Part shown: positions 15,779 to 25,228 of the stretch, in pieces
How the letters are laid out: the number at the start of each line of letters is the position of its first letter
Numbering within the stretch: position 1 is the first letter of the stretch
Origin: Stanieria cyanosphaera PCC 7437
GTDB taxonomy: Bacteria > Cyanobacteriota > Cyanobacteriia > Cyanobacteriales > Xenococcaceae
Length of the DNA stretch: 64,000 nt
Assembly (NCBI RefSeq): GCF_000317575.1
Contig: NC_019748.1
Location: 62,001 to 126,000, forward strand
Direction of reading: 5' to 3'
Program-made: the position numbers and the translations under genes
The notes under the pieces: generated by a model
The model's database searches: none
What the model was told of the DNA's origin: nothing
The model's input: only the letters and a program-made list of their open reading frames with translations

Positions 15779-18655
15779 GTGACAGAAGTAAAGAGCTACA
15801 AAGATACCGTAAATCTGCCCCAGACAGAATTCAACATGAGGGCAAACGCCAAGACGCGCGAACCAGAATTACAACAATTTTGGGCAGAAAACCAAATTTA
15901 CGAACAACTGTCACAACATAATCCAAATGATCTATTTATTCTTCACGATGGCCCTCCCTATGCTAATGGTTCGCTACACATGGGTCATGCTTTAAATAAA
16001 ATTCTCAAAGATATTATCAATAAATACAAATTATTGAGAGGGCATAAAGTTAAATATGTTCCTGGTTGGGACTGTCATGGACTCCCGATTGAATTAAAAG
16101 TGCTACAAAGCATGAAATCGAAAGAAAGGGAGGGTCTAACCCCGATCAAATTACGCCACAAAGCCCGCGATTTTGCCCTGAAAACCCAACAAGAACAGTG
16201 CGAAGGTTTCAAAAGATATGGAATCTGGGGAGACTGGGAACATCCCTATTTAACCATGACTCCTGACTATGAAGCAGCCCAGATTGGTGTGTTTGGGCAA
16301 ATGGCATTAAAAGGTTATATTTATCGCGGATTAAAACCAGTTCATTGGAGTCCTAGTTCTCATACGGCTTTGGCTGAAGCGGAATTAGAATATCCTGAAG
16401 GGCATACTTCCCGTAGTGTTTATGCTGCCTTTCCTGTAATCTCTTTGGGAGAAGACGCAAAGGAATTAGAACAGTATTTACCTAATTTAAGTGTAGCGAT
16501 TTGGACTACTACACCTTGGACTATTCCAGGAAATTTAGCAGTTGCAGTTAATGGGGATTTAGAATACGCAGTTGTTGATGTAGGGACAATTCATGAATTG
16601 TCTCTACAGTATTTAATTGTTGCTAAAGATTTAGTCGAAAAATTATCTGCAACTCTCGGTACTAACCTGACAGTTAAAACAACCTTACTAGGGAAAGCTT
16701 TAGAAGGAATCACTTATCGTCATCCTTTATTCAATAGAGAAAGTAAAGTTGTTATCGGAGGCGATTATATCACTACCGAATCTGGTACAGGTTTAGTTCA
16801 TACTGCCCCCGGACATGGACAAGAAGACTATATTGTCGGACAGAAGTATGGTTTACCGATTCTTTCTCCTGTAGATGATAAAGGTTATTTTACTGAAGAA
16901 GCAGGTAAATTTGCAGGGTTAAATGTTCTCAATGGTGGTAACGAAGCGATTATTGAAGCTTTAAAAGATGCTGGTTCGCTACTAAAAGAAGAACCTTATC
17001 AACATAAATATCCTTACGACTGGCGTACCAAAAAACCAACTATTTTTCGGGCGACAGAACAATGGTTTGCCTCGGTAGAAGGATTTAGAGAAGAAGCTTT
17101 AAAAGCAATTTCCTCTGTGCAATGGATTCCTGCCCAAGGAGAAAATCGCATCACTCCGATGGTAGCAGAACGTTCGGATTGGTGTATTTCTCGTCAGCGT
17201 AGTTGGGGTGTTCCTATTCCTGTATTTTATGATGAGGAAACGAATGAACCCCTTTTAACCGAAGAAACAATTAATTATGTCCAAAGGATCATCGCAGCAA
17301 AGGGTTCGGATGCTTGGTGGGAACTACCTGTAGAAGAATTGTTACCAGAACAATATCGTTCTAACGGGCGCAAGTATCGTAAAGGTACGGATACAATGGA
17401 TGTCTGGTTTGATTCTGGTTCGTCTTGGGCAGCGGTAGCTAAAGCCAGAAATTTAAAATATCCTGTCGATATGTATCTGGAAGGATCGGATCAGCATCGC
17501 GGATGGTTTCAATCTAGTTTACTTACCAGTGTCGCGACTAATGGCATTGCACCCTATCAAACCGTTTTAACTCACGGTTTCGTCTTGGATGAAAAGGGAC
17601 GTAAGATGAGTAAATCTTTGGGTAATGTCGTCGATCCCAAAATCATCATCGAGGGTGGTAACAATCAAAAACAAGAACCGCCTTACGGTGCAGATGTTTT
17701 AAGATTATGGGTATCTTCGGTTGACTATTCTTCTGACGTTCCCATCGGTCAAAATATTCTCAAACAGTTAGGAGATATCTATCGTAAGATTCGCAATACT
17801 GCCCGTTTCTTACTCGGTAACTTACACGATTTTAATCCTGAAACCGATGCAGTTGCCTATGCAGACTTACCCGAACTAGATAAGTATATGCTGCATCGTA
17901 TGACAGAAGTGTTTGCCGATGTCACCGAAGCCTTTGAAAGTTTTCAATTCTTCCGCTTCTTCCAAACCGTACAAAATTTCTGTGTGGTAGATTTATCCAA
18001 CTTCTATTTAGATATTGCCAAAGACAGACTATATATTTCTGATCCAAATTCCTTCCGTCGTCGTAGCTGTCAGACAGTATTAGCCATTGCAGTAGAAAGT
18101 CTCGCAAAAGCGATCGCGCCTGTATTATCTCACATGGCAGAGGATATTTGGCAATCTATCCCCTATGAAACTAGTTATAGATCGGTTTTCCAAGCTGGTT
18201 GGGTGGAGATGAAAGACGAATGGAAGAAACCAGAATTAAATCAATTTTGGACAAAAATTCGTCAGTTAAGAGACGAAGTTAATAAAGTAATGGAACAAGC
18301 TAGAACAGCAAAAGCGATCGGTTCTTCTCTCGATGCTAAAGTTTTATTATATGTTGCCGATTCTGATCTAAAACAACATCTAGAAGCTTTTAATCCTACT
18401 GATAGTTTTAGTGGCAATGGGATTGATCAGTTGCGTTACTTCTTCCTTGCTTCTCAAGTAGCATTGGTAGACTCTTCTGAAACAATCGATAAAGCTGAAT
18501 ATAACAGTAAAAGCGATCGTTTAGGAATTGCTATTGTCAAAGCTGATGGCGAAAAATGCGATCGCTGTTGGAATTATTCTACTACCGTAGGAAGTTTTAA
18601 AGACGATCCGACGATATGCGATCGCTGTAATGCTGCTTTGAAAGGAGAGTTTTAA
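15779..18655 (+). CDS. ileS: isoleucine--tRNA ligase
   Basis: Class I synthetase of 958 residues that charges tRNA(Ile). It shows the HIGH motif as HMGH in PPYANGSLHMGHALNK, the CP1 editing domain with TTTPWTIPGN near 240 and the GTGLVHTAPGHG stretch, the KMSKS loop (KGRKMSKSLGN near residue 610) and a C-terminal zinc finger with two Cys pairs (CDRCWNY, then CDRCNA). The start is GTG at 15779; the following residues match the expected N-terminus. Length is normal and the frame intact. Confidence 0.96.
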   Translation: MTEVKSYKDTVNLPQTEFNMRANAKTREPELQQFWAENQIYEQLSQHNPNDLFILHDGPPYANGSLHMGHALNKILKDIINKYKLLRGHKVKYVPGWDCHGLPIELKVLQSMKSKEREGLTPIKLRHKARDFALKTQQEQCEGFKRYGIWGDWEHPYLTMTPDYEAAQIGVFGQMALKGYIYRGLKPVHWSPSSHTALAEAELEYPEGHTSRSVYAAFPVISLGEDAKELEQYLPNLSVAIWTTTPWTIPGNLAVAVNGDLEYAVVDVGTIHELSLQYLIVAKDLVEKLSATLGTNLTVKTTLLGKALEGITYRHPLFNRESKVVIGGDYITTESGTGLVHTAPGHGQEDYIVGQKYGLPILSPVDDKGYFTEEAGKFAGLNVLNGGNEAIIEALKDAGSLLKEEPYQHKYPYDWRTKKPTIFRATEQWFASVEGFREEALKAISSVQWIPAQGENRITPMVAERSDWCISRQRSWGVPIPVFYDEETNEPLLTEETINYVQRIIAAKGSDAWWELPVEELLPEQYRSNGRKYRKGTDTMDVWFDSGSSWAAVAKARNLKYPVDMYLEGSDQHRGWFQSSLLTSVATNGIAPYQTVLTHGFVLDEKGRKMSKSLGNVVDPKIIIEGGNNQKQEPPYGADVLRLWVSSVDYSSDVPIGQNILKQLGDIYRKIRNTARFLLGNLHDFNPETDAVAYADLPELDKYMLHRMTEVFADVTEAFESFQFFRFFQTVQNFCVVDLSNFYLDIAKDRLYISDPNSFRRRSCQTVLAIAVESLAKAIAPVLSHMAEDIWQSIPYETSYRSVFQAGWVEMKDEWKKPELNQFWTKIRQLRDEVNKVMEQARTAKAIGSSLDAKVLLYVADSDLKQHLEAFNPTDSFSGNGIDQLRYFFLASQVALVDSSETIDKAEYNSKSDRLGIAIVKADGEKCDRCWNYSTTVGSFKDDPTICDRCNAALKGEF

Positions 18656-18742
18656 TCAACTGGAGGGGTAATGTAAGAATTATCCCTTGTCCTACAGACT
18701 TTTGTTATATTAGGAAGCTGTGGAATATTAGACTGACATCGA

Positions 18743-20917
18743 GTGGAGAAGCAAACACCAACATTTATCGATCTTTTTGCAGGAATTGGAGGATTTCGAC
18801 TAGCTTTTGAACAGGCTGGATATAAGTGTGTCTATTCTTGTGAAATAGATAGTGCTTGTCAAGAGGTTTATTTTAATAACTTTGGTGAAAAACCCAAAGA
18901 TGACATTACTAAGATAGACATTGAAAAAATACCAGATTTTGATGTTTTAACCGCAGGTTTTCCTTGTCAACCATTTAGTATCTGTGGCAAAAGACAAGGT
19001 TTTGAAGATACACGAGGTACGCTATTTTTCCATATCTGCAAAATTATAGAAGCTAAACAACCTAGTGTAGTGCTTTTAGAAAATGTAAAGCATTTAGTTC
19101 ATCATGACCGAGGAAGAACTTTAGATATAATTCTTTATTCTTTAGAAGATTTAGGATATTTAGTCGATTATAAAATACTTAATTCTAAAGATTTTGGTCT
19201 TCCACAAAATAGAGAAAGAATTATAATTTTTGCAACTAAAAATAAAAAATTTGATTTTAATCTTATCGAGACAAATAACTGCATAAAAAAATTAGAAGAG
19301 TATCTTTGTAAACAGGGATATTTTGAATATTTAAAAAAGCAAGAATACACCCTAATTGAAAATCCTAAAAAACAATCTTCAGGATTAATTTTTGTTGGAT
19401 ATAGAACTAATAAAACAACTTGGAAAAAAGGAGTTAGACCTAATACACAACATCTTTCTAGAGTACATCATCAACCAAATCGTATTTATTCTGTGGAAGG
19501 AGTTCATCCTACTATCCCGTCTCAAGAAACATCAGGAAGATTTTTTATTTATATACCAAAAGAAAATAAAGTTCGCAAATTAACAATTAAAGAATGCTAT
19601 CGAATTATGGGGTTTCCCAATAGTTTTAAAATTCATGATTCAGTTGCAGAATGTTACAAGCAAATTGGCAATTCTGTATGTATTCCCATGATTTATCAAT
19701 TAGCCGTTCAAATAAACAAGCAAAATTTAATGAGATCGAAAGAAAAAATATATAACCATAATATTAATTTTTATCAGCGTAAACCAGTACAGCTTGAGAT
19801 TTTAGAAGTCGCTGTTATGAATCATAAACAAAAATTATTAGAAATATATTATCAATCATCAGATTTGGAAAATAATAATCAATTACCAGATCCGATAATT
19901 GAATATATTAATGTTATTGCCCAAAATTGTTCTAAGCAGAAAGGCGTTTATACAGTATTAATAACTCTATTAATACATAAAATTCTCGAACCGACTCAAG
20001 ATATTAGATATCATCAAACAAGTATGGCTGGAGGATTTTCTGGTAGAACAATAGACACTCAATATATTACACCCACGCTTAAAGAATTAGGACTACCAGC
20101 TATGGCAGAAAGTGGTTGGTTAACTCGTTCTCTAGAACAACCTTATCCTTATACTCTAAAATACGAAGGCAAAATTAATAATAAATCTGTCAAAAATGCT
20201 TTCTTAAGTATTATTGATTTTGTAGAGGAACATCCTGATAAAACAGAACTAATTACTAAATTACTAATTTATCAAATCAAACAAGCTACACAATCTAATC
20301 GGATTGCCATTGTTAAGTTAGCAAATCCTGAAAAATTAAATATAATAACAGTTATTAATTGTCTAGATACTCATTTTAGCTATAATTATAAAACTTTTGG
20401 AGCATCTAAATTACCTGTAATAGCTTTTTATGCAATTTATCAAAGATTAATTCAAGAAGTTGAAAGATATAAAGAATGTATTTTAAAAGATTTAGGCAGC
20501 CATACTGCATCAGATCGTACTTCTAAAACAGCAGGAGATATAAAAATTTTTGATAAAAGTAAAAAACTTATTGAAGCTATAGAAATTAAGTATGGTAAAC
20601 CAATTAGTTTACAACTAGTTCTAAATGCTAAAGATAAAATATTAAAATATAGTCCCAGAAGATACTATATATTTTCTTCTGTTGATATTTACAAAGAAGA
20701 TGAAATTAAAATCAAAAATGAAATTGAATTAATTGCTCGGAATCATGGTTGTCAAGTTATTGTTAATGGAATTATTCCAACACTTAAATATTATTTGAGA
20801 TTAATTACATCAGTAGAAAATTTTATTGAAAATTATTCTAGATTAGTAGAACAAGATCGAGAATTACAAGCTATCCATAAAATACAGTGGAATAATATAT
20901 TAAAAACTCTTGAATAA
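18743..20917 (+). CDS. DNA C5-cytosine methyltransferase fused to a restriction-endonuclease-like domain
   Basis: A single chain of 724 residues. Residues 1-330 are a complete C5-methyltransferase: motif I DLFAGIGGF, motif IV GFPCQPFS with catalytic Cys75, motif VI LLENVKHL with Glu113, motif VIII QNRERIIIFA and motif X QIGNSVCIPM. Residues about 360-724 are a different domain with a PD-(D/E)xK-like core: Asp599 in AGDIKIF, then Glu614 and Lys616 in AIEIKYGK. The overall pattern recalls SacI-type endonucleases (low confidence). It would thus both methylate and cut one site. The start is GTG. Internal ATGs at 19730 and 19817 could give a separate nuclease. The gene is very AT-rich and I find no GCGATCGC in it, suggesting recent transfer. 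Confidence 0.82.
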   Translation: MEKQTPTFIDLFAGIGGFRLAFEQAGYKCVYSCEIDSACQEVYFNNFGEKPKDDITKIDIEKIPDFDVLTAGFPCQPFSICGKRQGFEDTRGTLFFHICKIIEAKQPSVVLLENVKHLVHHDRGRTLDIILYSLEDLGYLVDYKILNSKDFGLPQNRERIIIFATKNKKFDFNLIETNNCIKKLEEYLCKQGYFEYLKKQEYTLIENPKKQSSGLIFVGYRTNKTTWKKGVRPNTQHLSRVHHQPNRIYSVEGVHPTIPSQETSGRFFIYIPKENKVRKLTIKECYRIMGFPNSFKIHDSVAECYKQIGNSVCIPMIYQLAVQINKQNLMRSKEKIYNHNINFYQRKPVQLEILEVAVMNHKQKLLEIYYQSSDLENNNQLPDPIIEYINVIAQNCSKQKGVYTVLITLLIHKILEPTQDIRYHQTSMAGGFSGRTIDTQYITPTLKELGLPAMAESGWLTRSLEQPYPYTLKYEGKINNKSVKNAFLSIIDFVEEHPDKTELITKLLIYQIKQATQSNRIAIVKLANPEKLNIITVINCLDTHFSYNYKTFGASKLPVIAFYAIYQRLIQEVERYKECILKDLGSHTASDRTSKTAGDIKIFDKSKKLIEAIEIKYGKPISLQLVLNAKDKILKYSPRRYYIFSSVDIYKEDEIKIKNEIELIARNHGCQVIVNGIIPTLKYYLRLITSVENFIENYSRLVEQDRELQAIHKIQWNNILKTLE

Positions 20918-20953
20918 TTTTAAGCTATTTAAAACAATTGGGGTATAAATAAT

Positions 20954-21160
20954 ATGAATAATAAAAAAATACCTGATATCGAAACAAGAAAAAAATCACT
21001 ATCTCGTCTTAGAGAAGTTTGTTTAATGTTAGATGTTTTAAACATGACTTTGGATGAAGCGATAGCAAGTGCTGAAGCCGATCTTCGTAATAACAATATT
21101 AATCGCCGTCGTCGCCAAGAAGCAGAACGTTTATTTGCTGATTATAAAAAAAACAATTAA
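20954..21160 (+). CDS. small charged protein downstream of the methyltransferase-nuclease
   Basis: A 68-residue, highly charged, helical protein (MNNKKIPDIETRKKSLSRL at the N-terminus; an Arg run NRRRRQEAERLF near the C-terminus). It starts 36 bases after the restriction-modification gene on the same strand and shares its AT-rich composition. No known domain is recognised. It lacks an evident helix-turn-helix, so it is not an obvious C-protein. It could be a small regulatory or structural partner of the upstream enzyme, or an unrelated passenger. Confidence 0.55.
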   Translation: MNNKKIPDIETRKKSLSRLREVCLMLDVLNMTLDEAIASAEADLRNNNINRRRRQEAERLFADYKKNN

Positions 21161-21178
21161 TAAATTTATAAATTTATT
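21159..21178. terminator. AT-only perfect palindrome between convergent genes
   Basis: A perfect 20-base palindrome made only of A and T overlaps the stop of the 68-residue ORF and sits about 34 bases from the end of convergent cbiD. It may act as a weak bidirectional terminator. Confidence 0.35.
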
Positions 21179-21211
21179 ATGATTAGTTTTATCTGAATTT
21201 GTAATTTACTT

Positions 21212-22303
21212 CTATTTTTTATTACTAGATAAAAGTGTTATTAATTTTCTAGCAGTTACATCCTGACTAATAATTTTCCCTTGACGATTAAATAAAATAG
21301 TACCGATTTTTAGAGAAACATCTGCGTATTTTTGAACATAAGCAACAGCATTTTGGCTAATTTTTTCTGCTAATAAAGGAAATACAGATTCAGCTAATTG
21401 CAATTTTACTAGTGTTTTATAAGCAGCATCGGCGGTTTTTGCTGTTAAAATAGCTTGAATTGTCTCAAGATTACCACCAACAGAAGCCACCGCAGCACTA
21501 ATAATTTCTAACTTGGCATCAGCTATATGACTAGATGTATTAAATATTCCGCCAGCTAGTTTAATTAATTTACCTTGATAACCAAGCAAAAGCACAGAAT
21601 TAGCACCGCGTAAACCTGCTTCTACTAGCATTGCACCAATCCAATTACCAGTTTGAACAATAGTTTCTTCAGGAATACATAATTGTTTGGCAACGTGCAT
21701 CCCATTGCTACCCAGACAAAAAACTAAATTTGCATGGTTTTGAACTTTATTTTGTAGATCGAGACGAAATGCTTCTAAATGATCGGCAGCCGATAAAGGT
21801 TGAGAAATACCGCTAGTTCCTAGTAAAGAAAGTCCTTCTAAAATCCCAAAAGCTTCGTTGGAAGTCCTTTGAGCTAGTTGACGACCAAATGGTAATATAA
21901 TAGAAACCGTTACAGTTTGATCTTGTGGAATTAGTGGTAATAAATTAGCCTCAAATAAACGACGAGCATAATTATAAATAGCAGGTTTACCTGTTACTGT
22001 TTTTCCTAAACCTTCACCAGCTTCTACAATCAAAGCCTCAGAAACACGCTGACTCAACCTCACCCATGCCCAAATTGGTGTATTGCGAGTTAAGTCCAAA
22101 TTATCCCCTGGATCGCTGAGGGTAATTGCTAAAGCACTGGTAGAATCTAAACTAGCTACTTGTTCAATAGGTATTTCTGCGCTTTCTGGTAAGAGATCGA
22201 GAGTAACGATGGGTTCGGCATTCATTTTCTCTTGTAAATGCAACAAGGCAGCCTTAGCAGCAGCGACAGCAAAAACAGGTAAGGTATAACCAGTACGAGC
22301 CAT
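21212..22303 (-). CDS. cbiD: cobalt-precorrin-5B (C1)-methyltransferase
   Basis: An enzyme of the anaerobic (early cobalt insertion) corrin pathway that methylates C-1 of cobalt-precorrin-5B, 363 residues. The N-terminus MARTGYTLPVFAVAAAKAAL, the DPGDNLDLTRNTPIW region and LGYQGKLIKLAGGIFNTSSH are characteristic of CbiD. ATG at 22303 fits the family start. It is divergent from cbiJ, the next but one enzyme of the pathway, with 163 bases between; the shared gap may hold a common control region, though no cobalamin riboswitch could be recognised there. Confidence 0.92.
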   Translation of the reverse strand: MARTGYTLPVFAVAAAKAALLHLQEKMNAEPIVTLDLLPESAEIPIEQVASLDSTSALAITLSDPGDNLDLTRNTPIWAWVRLSQRVSEALIVEAGEGLGKTVTGKPAIYNYARRLFEANLLPLIPQDQTVTVSIILPFGRQLAQRTSNEAFGILEGLSLLGTSGISQPLSAADHLEAFRLDLQNKVQNHANLVFCLGSNGMHVAKQLCIPEETIVQTGNWIGAMLVEAGLRGANSVLLLGYQGKLIKLAGGIFNTSSHIADAKLEIISAAVASVGGNLETIQAILTAKTADAAYKTLVKLQLAESVFPLLAEKISQNAVAYVQKYADVSLKIGTILFNRQGKIISQDVTARKLITLLSSNKK

Positions 22304-22466
22304 TGATTAAAAATTAATGATTTTAGCTTAGATTGAGAAAAAAGTGTTTTAAAAGCAGAGGAGCGACAGATGCAGAGGAGAATTGGAATAATAGTAGATT
22401 GCTCTTTTGATTCTACTCTTCTTTTCTTGACTGTATCATGATTGATGAAAAAAAAGATTGATATGA

Positions 22467-23201
22467 ATGCGAGTTTTGATCTTAGGTGGAACGGGTGATG
22501 CTTTTGAATTAGCCGTCAAAGCTTCAACTATTGAAGGGATAGAAGTAATTCTTTCCCTAGCAGGTAGAACTAGTCAACCAGCCAAAATTAACGTACAGAC
22601 GAGAATCGGCGGATTTGGTGGAATAGAAGGTTTAGTTAACTATCTCAAAAATAATGCGATCGCTCTACTTATTGATGCAACCCATCCCTATGCTGCCCAA
22701 ATTTCTTTCAATGCAGCCACAGCAGCCCAAATCTGTAACATTCCCTATCTCATCTTAGTACGTCCACCTTGGCAACCAACCAAACAAGATGATTGGATCG
22801 AAGTAGAAAATCTTCAAGCTGCTGCCGATCTACTACCTACTTTAGCAAAAAGAGTCTTTTTAACTATTGGTAAACAAGAACTATCTACTTTTGCTCATTT
22901 ACAAGAGATCTGGTTTTTGATGCGTATGATCGATCCTCCCACATCTGATCGATTAATCCCCAAAGGAGAAATATTATTAGATAAAGGGACTTTTGCTGTA
23001 GCAGAAGAAATCAAGTTATTGAAAAAATATCAGATTCAAGCGATCGTTAGTAAAAATAGTGGTGGTGAAGCAACTTATGCCAAAATTATTGCTGCTAGGG
23101 AATTAGGGTTACCTGTAGTGATGGTTAAACGTCCAATAATTCCAGAAAGCGATCGCTTTAGTAATGTAGAAAGTGTTTTGAAGTGGTTGAATCATTTTTA
23201 G
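22467..23201 (+). CDS. cbiJ: cobalt-precorrin-6A reductase
   Basis: An NADPH-dependent reductase of the corrin ring (CbiJ/CobK family), 244 residues. It begins with the dinucleotide-binding stretch LILGGTGDAFELA, followed by the family motifs IGGFGGIEGL and IDATHPYAAQIS near residue 72, and ends with SKNSGGEATYAKI and PVVMVKRP. An ATG at 22463 in another frame is not used. It is divergent from cbiD. Together they show cobalamin-type corrinoid synthesis by the anaerobic route. Confidence 0.92.
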   Translation: MRVLILGGTGDAFELAVKASTIEGIEVILSLAGRTSQPAKINVQTRIGGFGGIEGLVNYLKNNAIALLIDATHPYAAQISFNAATAAQICNIPYLILVRPPWQPTKQDDWIEVENLQAAADLLPTLAKRVFLTIGKQELSTFAHLQEIWFLMRMIDPPTSDRLIPKGEILLDKGTFAVAEEIKLLKKYQIQAIVSKNSGGEATYAKIIAARELGLPVVMVKRPIIPESDRFSNVESVLKWLNHF

Positions 23202-23293
23202 AATTTTCAACCAATAAGATTGACTACTATTGGTAATTCTCAAAACTTCAATTCAGTCGGTTCAAAAGTCTAATTATTTTAATTGCAAAGTTA

Positions 23294-23389
23294 GTATTTG
23301 CACAGACGTTGCCAAATTAAGATATGGAGAGTAATTGAGCGTGCTGGACAAGAAGAAGGTGTAATTGCTGTTTATAGATCGAGTTTATG
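23294..23389 (+). pseudogene. possible C-terminal remnant of a lost gene
   Basis: A short open stretch ending IWRVIERAGQEEGVIAVYRS and closing with a TGA that overlaps the ATG of the methyltransferase remnant (ATGA arrangement). It has no start of its own and reads like the last 25-30 residues of a protein once cotranscribed with that methyltransferase. I do not recognise the family. Confidence 0.35.
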
Positions 23390-23867
23390 ATTCAATCTTT
23401 CAAAAACAAAATAGAATACGGAGATTTTCAAACTCCAGTAGATTTGGCTGAAAAAATTTGCTCTAAGAGAGTCGAACTTGGTATTAATCCCGACGTAATT
23501 ATAGAGCCAACCTGTGGTGTAGGCAATTTCATTACAGTTTCTGCAAAGTATTTCAAATCTGCGAGAAAAATTATAGGCTTTGAAATCAATCAAAATTACA
23601 TTAATAAAATTATTTAGCTCCTAAAACTTGGAATTATTTAGAGTCTCATGCAAAATATTTAGATGCTAGAAAAAGCAAAATATATCAAAATAATCCTCGA
23701 TTTTCTATTTTTGGAGTTGGCAATTATACCTTTTCACCTTGGAAAATAGCAATTTGCGGACTATATAAAAAACTCAACTTTCGGCTTATTGGGACAATAA
23801 TAAGATAGATATCCAACATAATTATTATTATTTTTCAATAGAAAATCAGTCGCTACTATCCAAATAA
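23387..23867 (+). pseudogene. remnant of a DNA N6-adenine methyltransferase
   Basis: The first 76 residues (23387-23617) carry a SAM-binding motif, VIIEPTCGVGNFI, typical of amino-methyltransferases, then hit a stop. Without the central NPPY-type catalytic region the homology resumes in the same strand (about 23640-23800) with a C-terminal block, FSIFGVGNYTFSPWKIAICG then LYKKLNFRLIG, followed by one more frame change and a stop at 23867, overlapping the convergent monooxygenase end. So the gene has lost its middle and is frameshifted. It is likely a dead restriction-modification gene. Confidence 0.75.
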
Positions 23868-25055
23868 ATAATGAACTTGAGTAACACCTTGACGTAACTG
23901 TTGTTGTCTTTTTAACCAAGACTGACGAATCCAAGGGCGGATCACAGGTGCAAAACGACTAGCTAACCATCGCAGCAAAGCACTTCCACGTAATTTTTCT
24001 GCTTGGGCGATTTCTTGCTGTTGTAGTTGTTGAATGCGGATAATTTCAGGTTCGCGTTCGGCTTGAATGAGTGGTAAAATGAGACCGCTCTCGTTGTGGT
24101 TAACGGGTTTGGATAATAAAGGGATTAAATAATTTGCAGCTACAATCACATCGCGTAATGCCATATTGATACCTTGGGCGCGGATTGGTGAGAGGGGATG
24201 AACTGCATCACCTAATAATAGTAATCCTGGTTGATGCCATTGAGGACAACGACCAACAACGACAGATAGTAAAATTGGTTGAGTAATAGTGTGGCTATAG
24301 TTTTGCAAATGTTGGGCTAACCAAGCAGGAGAGTTGGCAATTAGCATCTGAGTCCAATCAATTTCTTTCCAGTTAATTGAGTCGTCAGCGTGTAAACCCC
24401 AACCTAATTGAAGTTCATTTTCGGAACTGCGAAACAAACCAAATCCATTGCGATCTTTGAGAATTGAGTAAAAAATATTTTCTGATTCCAGCAAAGAACC
24501 AGCAGCTAGTTTAAACCACAAAATATCAATATTGTTGGAGAGTTTTTCTAATGACAAACCGGCTTTTTGTCGAACCACAGAATTGCGTCCATCACAACCA
24601 ATAACTAAATCGGCAAGAATTTGTTCTTCTCCGAGTGTGACACCGATAACTCTTCCTTCCTGCTTAATTAAATCACGAACGGGTTTACCTGGTAAAAATT
24701 CAAACTCTTGATAATTACTTGCCTTTTGAATTAATGCTTCCAGTAAATGAGGTTGTGAAACTAAAGTACAAGGTTGCTCATCAACTTCCATTGGTTCATC
24801 TACCCGAAAAAGCGATCGCTCTTCTAAAATAAATTCCCACCCATCAAGAGCTTTATGAGGAATCTGAGCGATTAATTCTGACAATCCCATTTGTTTTAAG
24901 GCATCTAAACCACTGGGCATTAATGCCTCACCTCGAAATACTCGCCGAAAATCACGCGAAGCTTCAATTAGTTTGACTTGGATGCCATGTTGAACCAACA
25001 AAAGTGCTAACGTCGCTCCTGTTGGGCCGGCTCCCACAATTACAACTTGAGTCAT
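23856..25055 (-). CDS. FAD-dependent monooxygenase
   Basis: A 399-residue flavoprotein of the aromatic hydroxylase group (UbiH/PHBH-like). It has the N-terminal Rossmann motif VIVGAGPTGATLALLL, the DG motif VIGCDGRNSVVR near residue 155 and the second FAD motif LLLGDAVHPLSPIRAQG near residue 285. The substrate cannot be told from sequence: such enzymes hydroxylate aromatic or polyprenyl rings. The gene is monocistronic; a dispersed repeat lies directly upstream. Confidence 0.85.
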   Translation of the reverse strand: MTQVVIVGAGPTGATLALLLVQHGIQVKLIEASRDFRRVFRGEALMPSGLDALKQMGLSELIAQIPHKALDGWEFILEERSLFRVDEPMEVDEQPCTLVSQPHLLEALIQKASNYQEFEFLPGKPVRDLIKQEGRVIGVTLGEEQILADLVIGCDGRNSVVRQKAGLSLEKLSNNIDILWFKLAAGSLLESENIFYSILKDRNGFGLFRSSENELQLGWGLHADDSINWKEIDWTQMLIANSPAWLAQHLQNYSHTITQPILLSVVVGRCPQWHQPGLLLLGDAVHPLSPIRAQGINMALRDVIVAANYLIPLLSKPVNHNESGLILPLIQAEREPEIIRIQQLQQQEIAQAEKLRGSALLRWLASRFAPVIRPWIRQSWLKRQQQLRQGVTQVHYLFG

Positions 25056-25065
25056 AGCTTAATAA

Positions 25066-25195
25066 ATATAGCAGTTTTCACGCTCTATGAGGTACATCGT
25101 GGTTTTTCTTGATTGTTAATAGTTGATTGCTAATTGTTAATGGTTGATTATTCATAATTAGTAATTAGTAACTGGTCACTGATAACTGTATTGAA
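25066..25195. repeat. composite dispersed intergenic repeat, copy 2
   Basis: It opens with TATAGCAGTTTTCACGCTCT followed by ATGAGGTACATC, which is repeated almost exactly at 28484. Then come TTGATTATTCAT, AATTAGTAATTAGTAACTGG and CACTGATAACTGT segments shared with the 37281-37452 copy. No coding content is seen. Confidence 0.65.
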
Positions 25196-25217
25196 TGGGG
25201 GTGGCGTTGCTCCCCCA
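25196..25217 (-). terminator. hairpin downstream of the nitroreductase gene
   Basis: TGGGGG and CCCCCA arms flank a ten-base loop, beginning 12 bases after the minus-strand nitroreductase stop. A strong GC stem with only a short T-rich stretch following; probable terminator. Confidence 0.55.
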
Positions 25218-25228
25218 CATAAAACTAT

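Noticed and set aside
20954-21160. Small ORF as a C-protein controller of the restriction-modification gene
   Set aside because: C-proteins are helix-turn-helix proteins encoded upstream of the nuclease; this ORF has no visible helix-turn-helix and lies downstream.
22304-22466. A cobalamin riboswitch between cbiD and cbiJ
   Set aside because: The gap is only 163 bases and I could not recognise a B12-box consensus.
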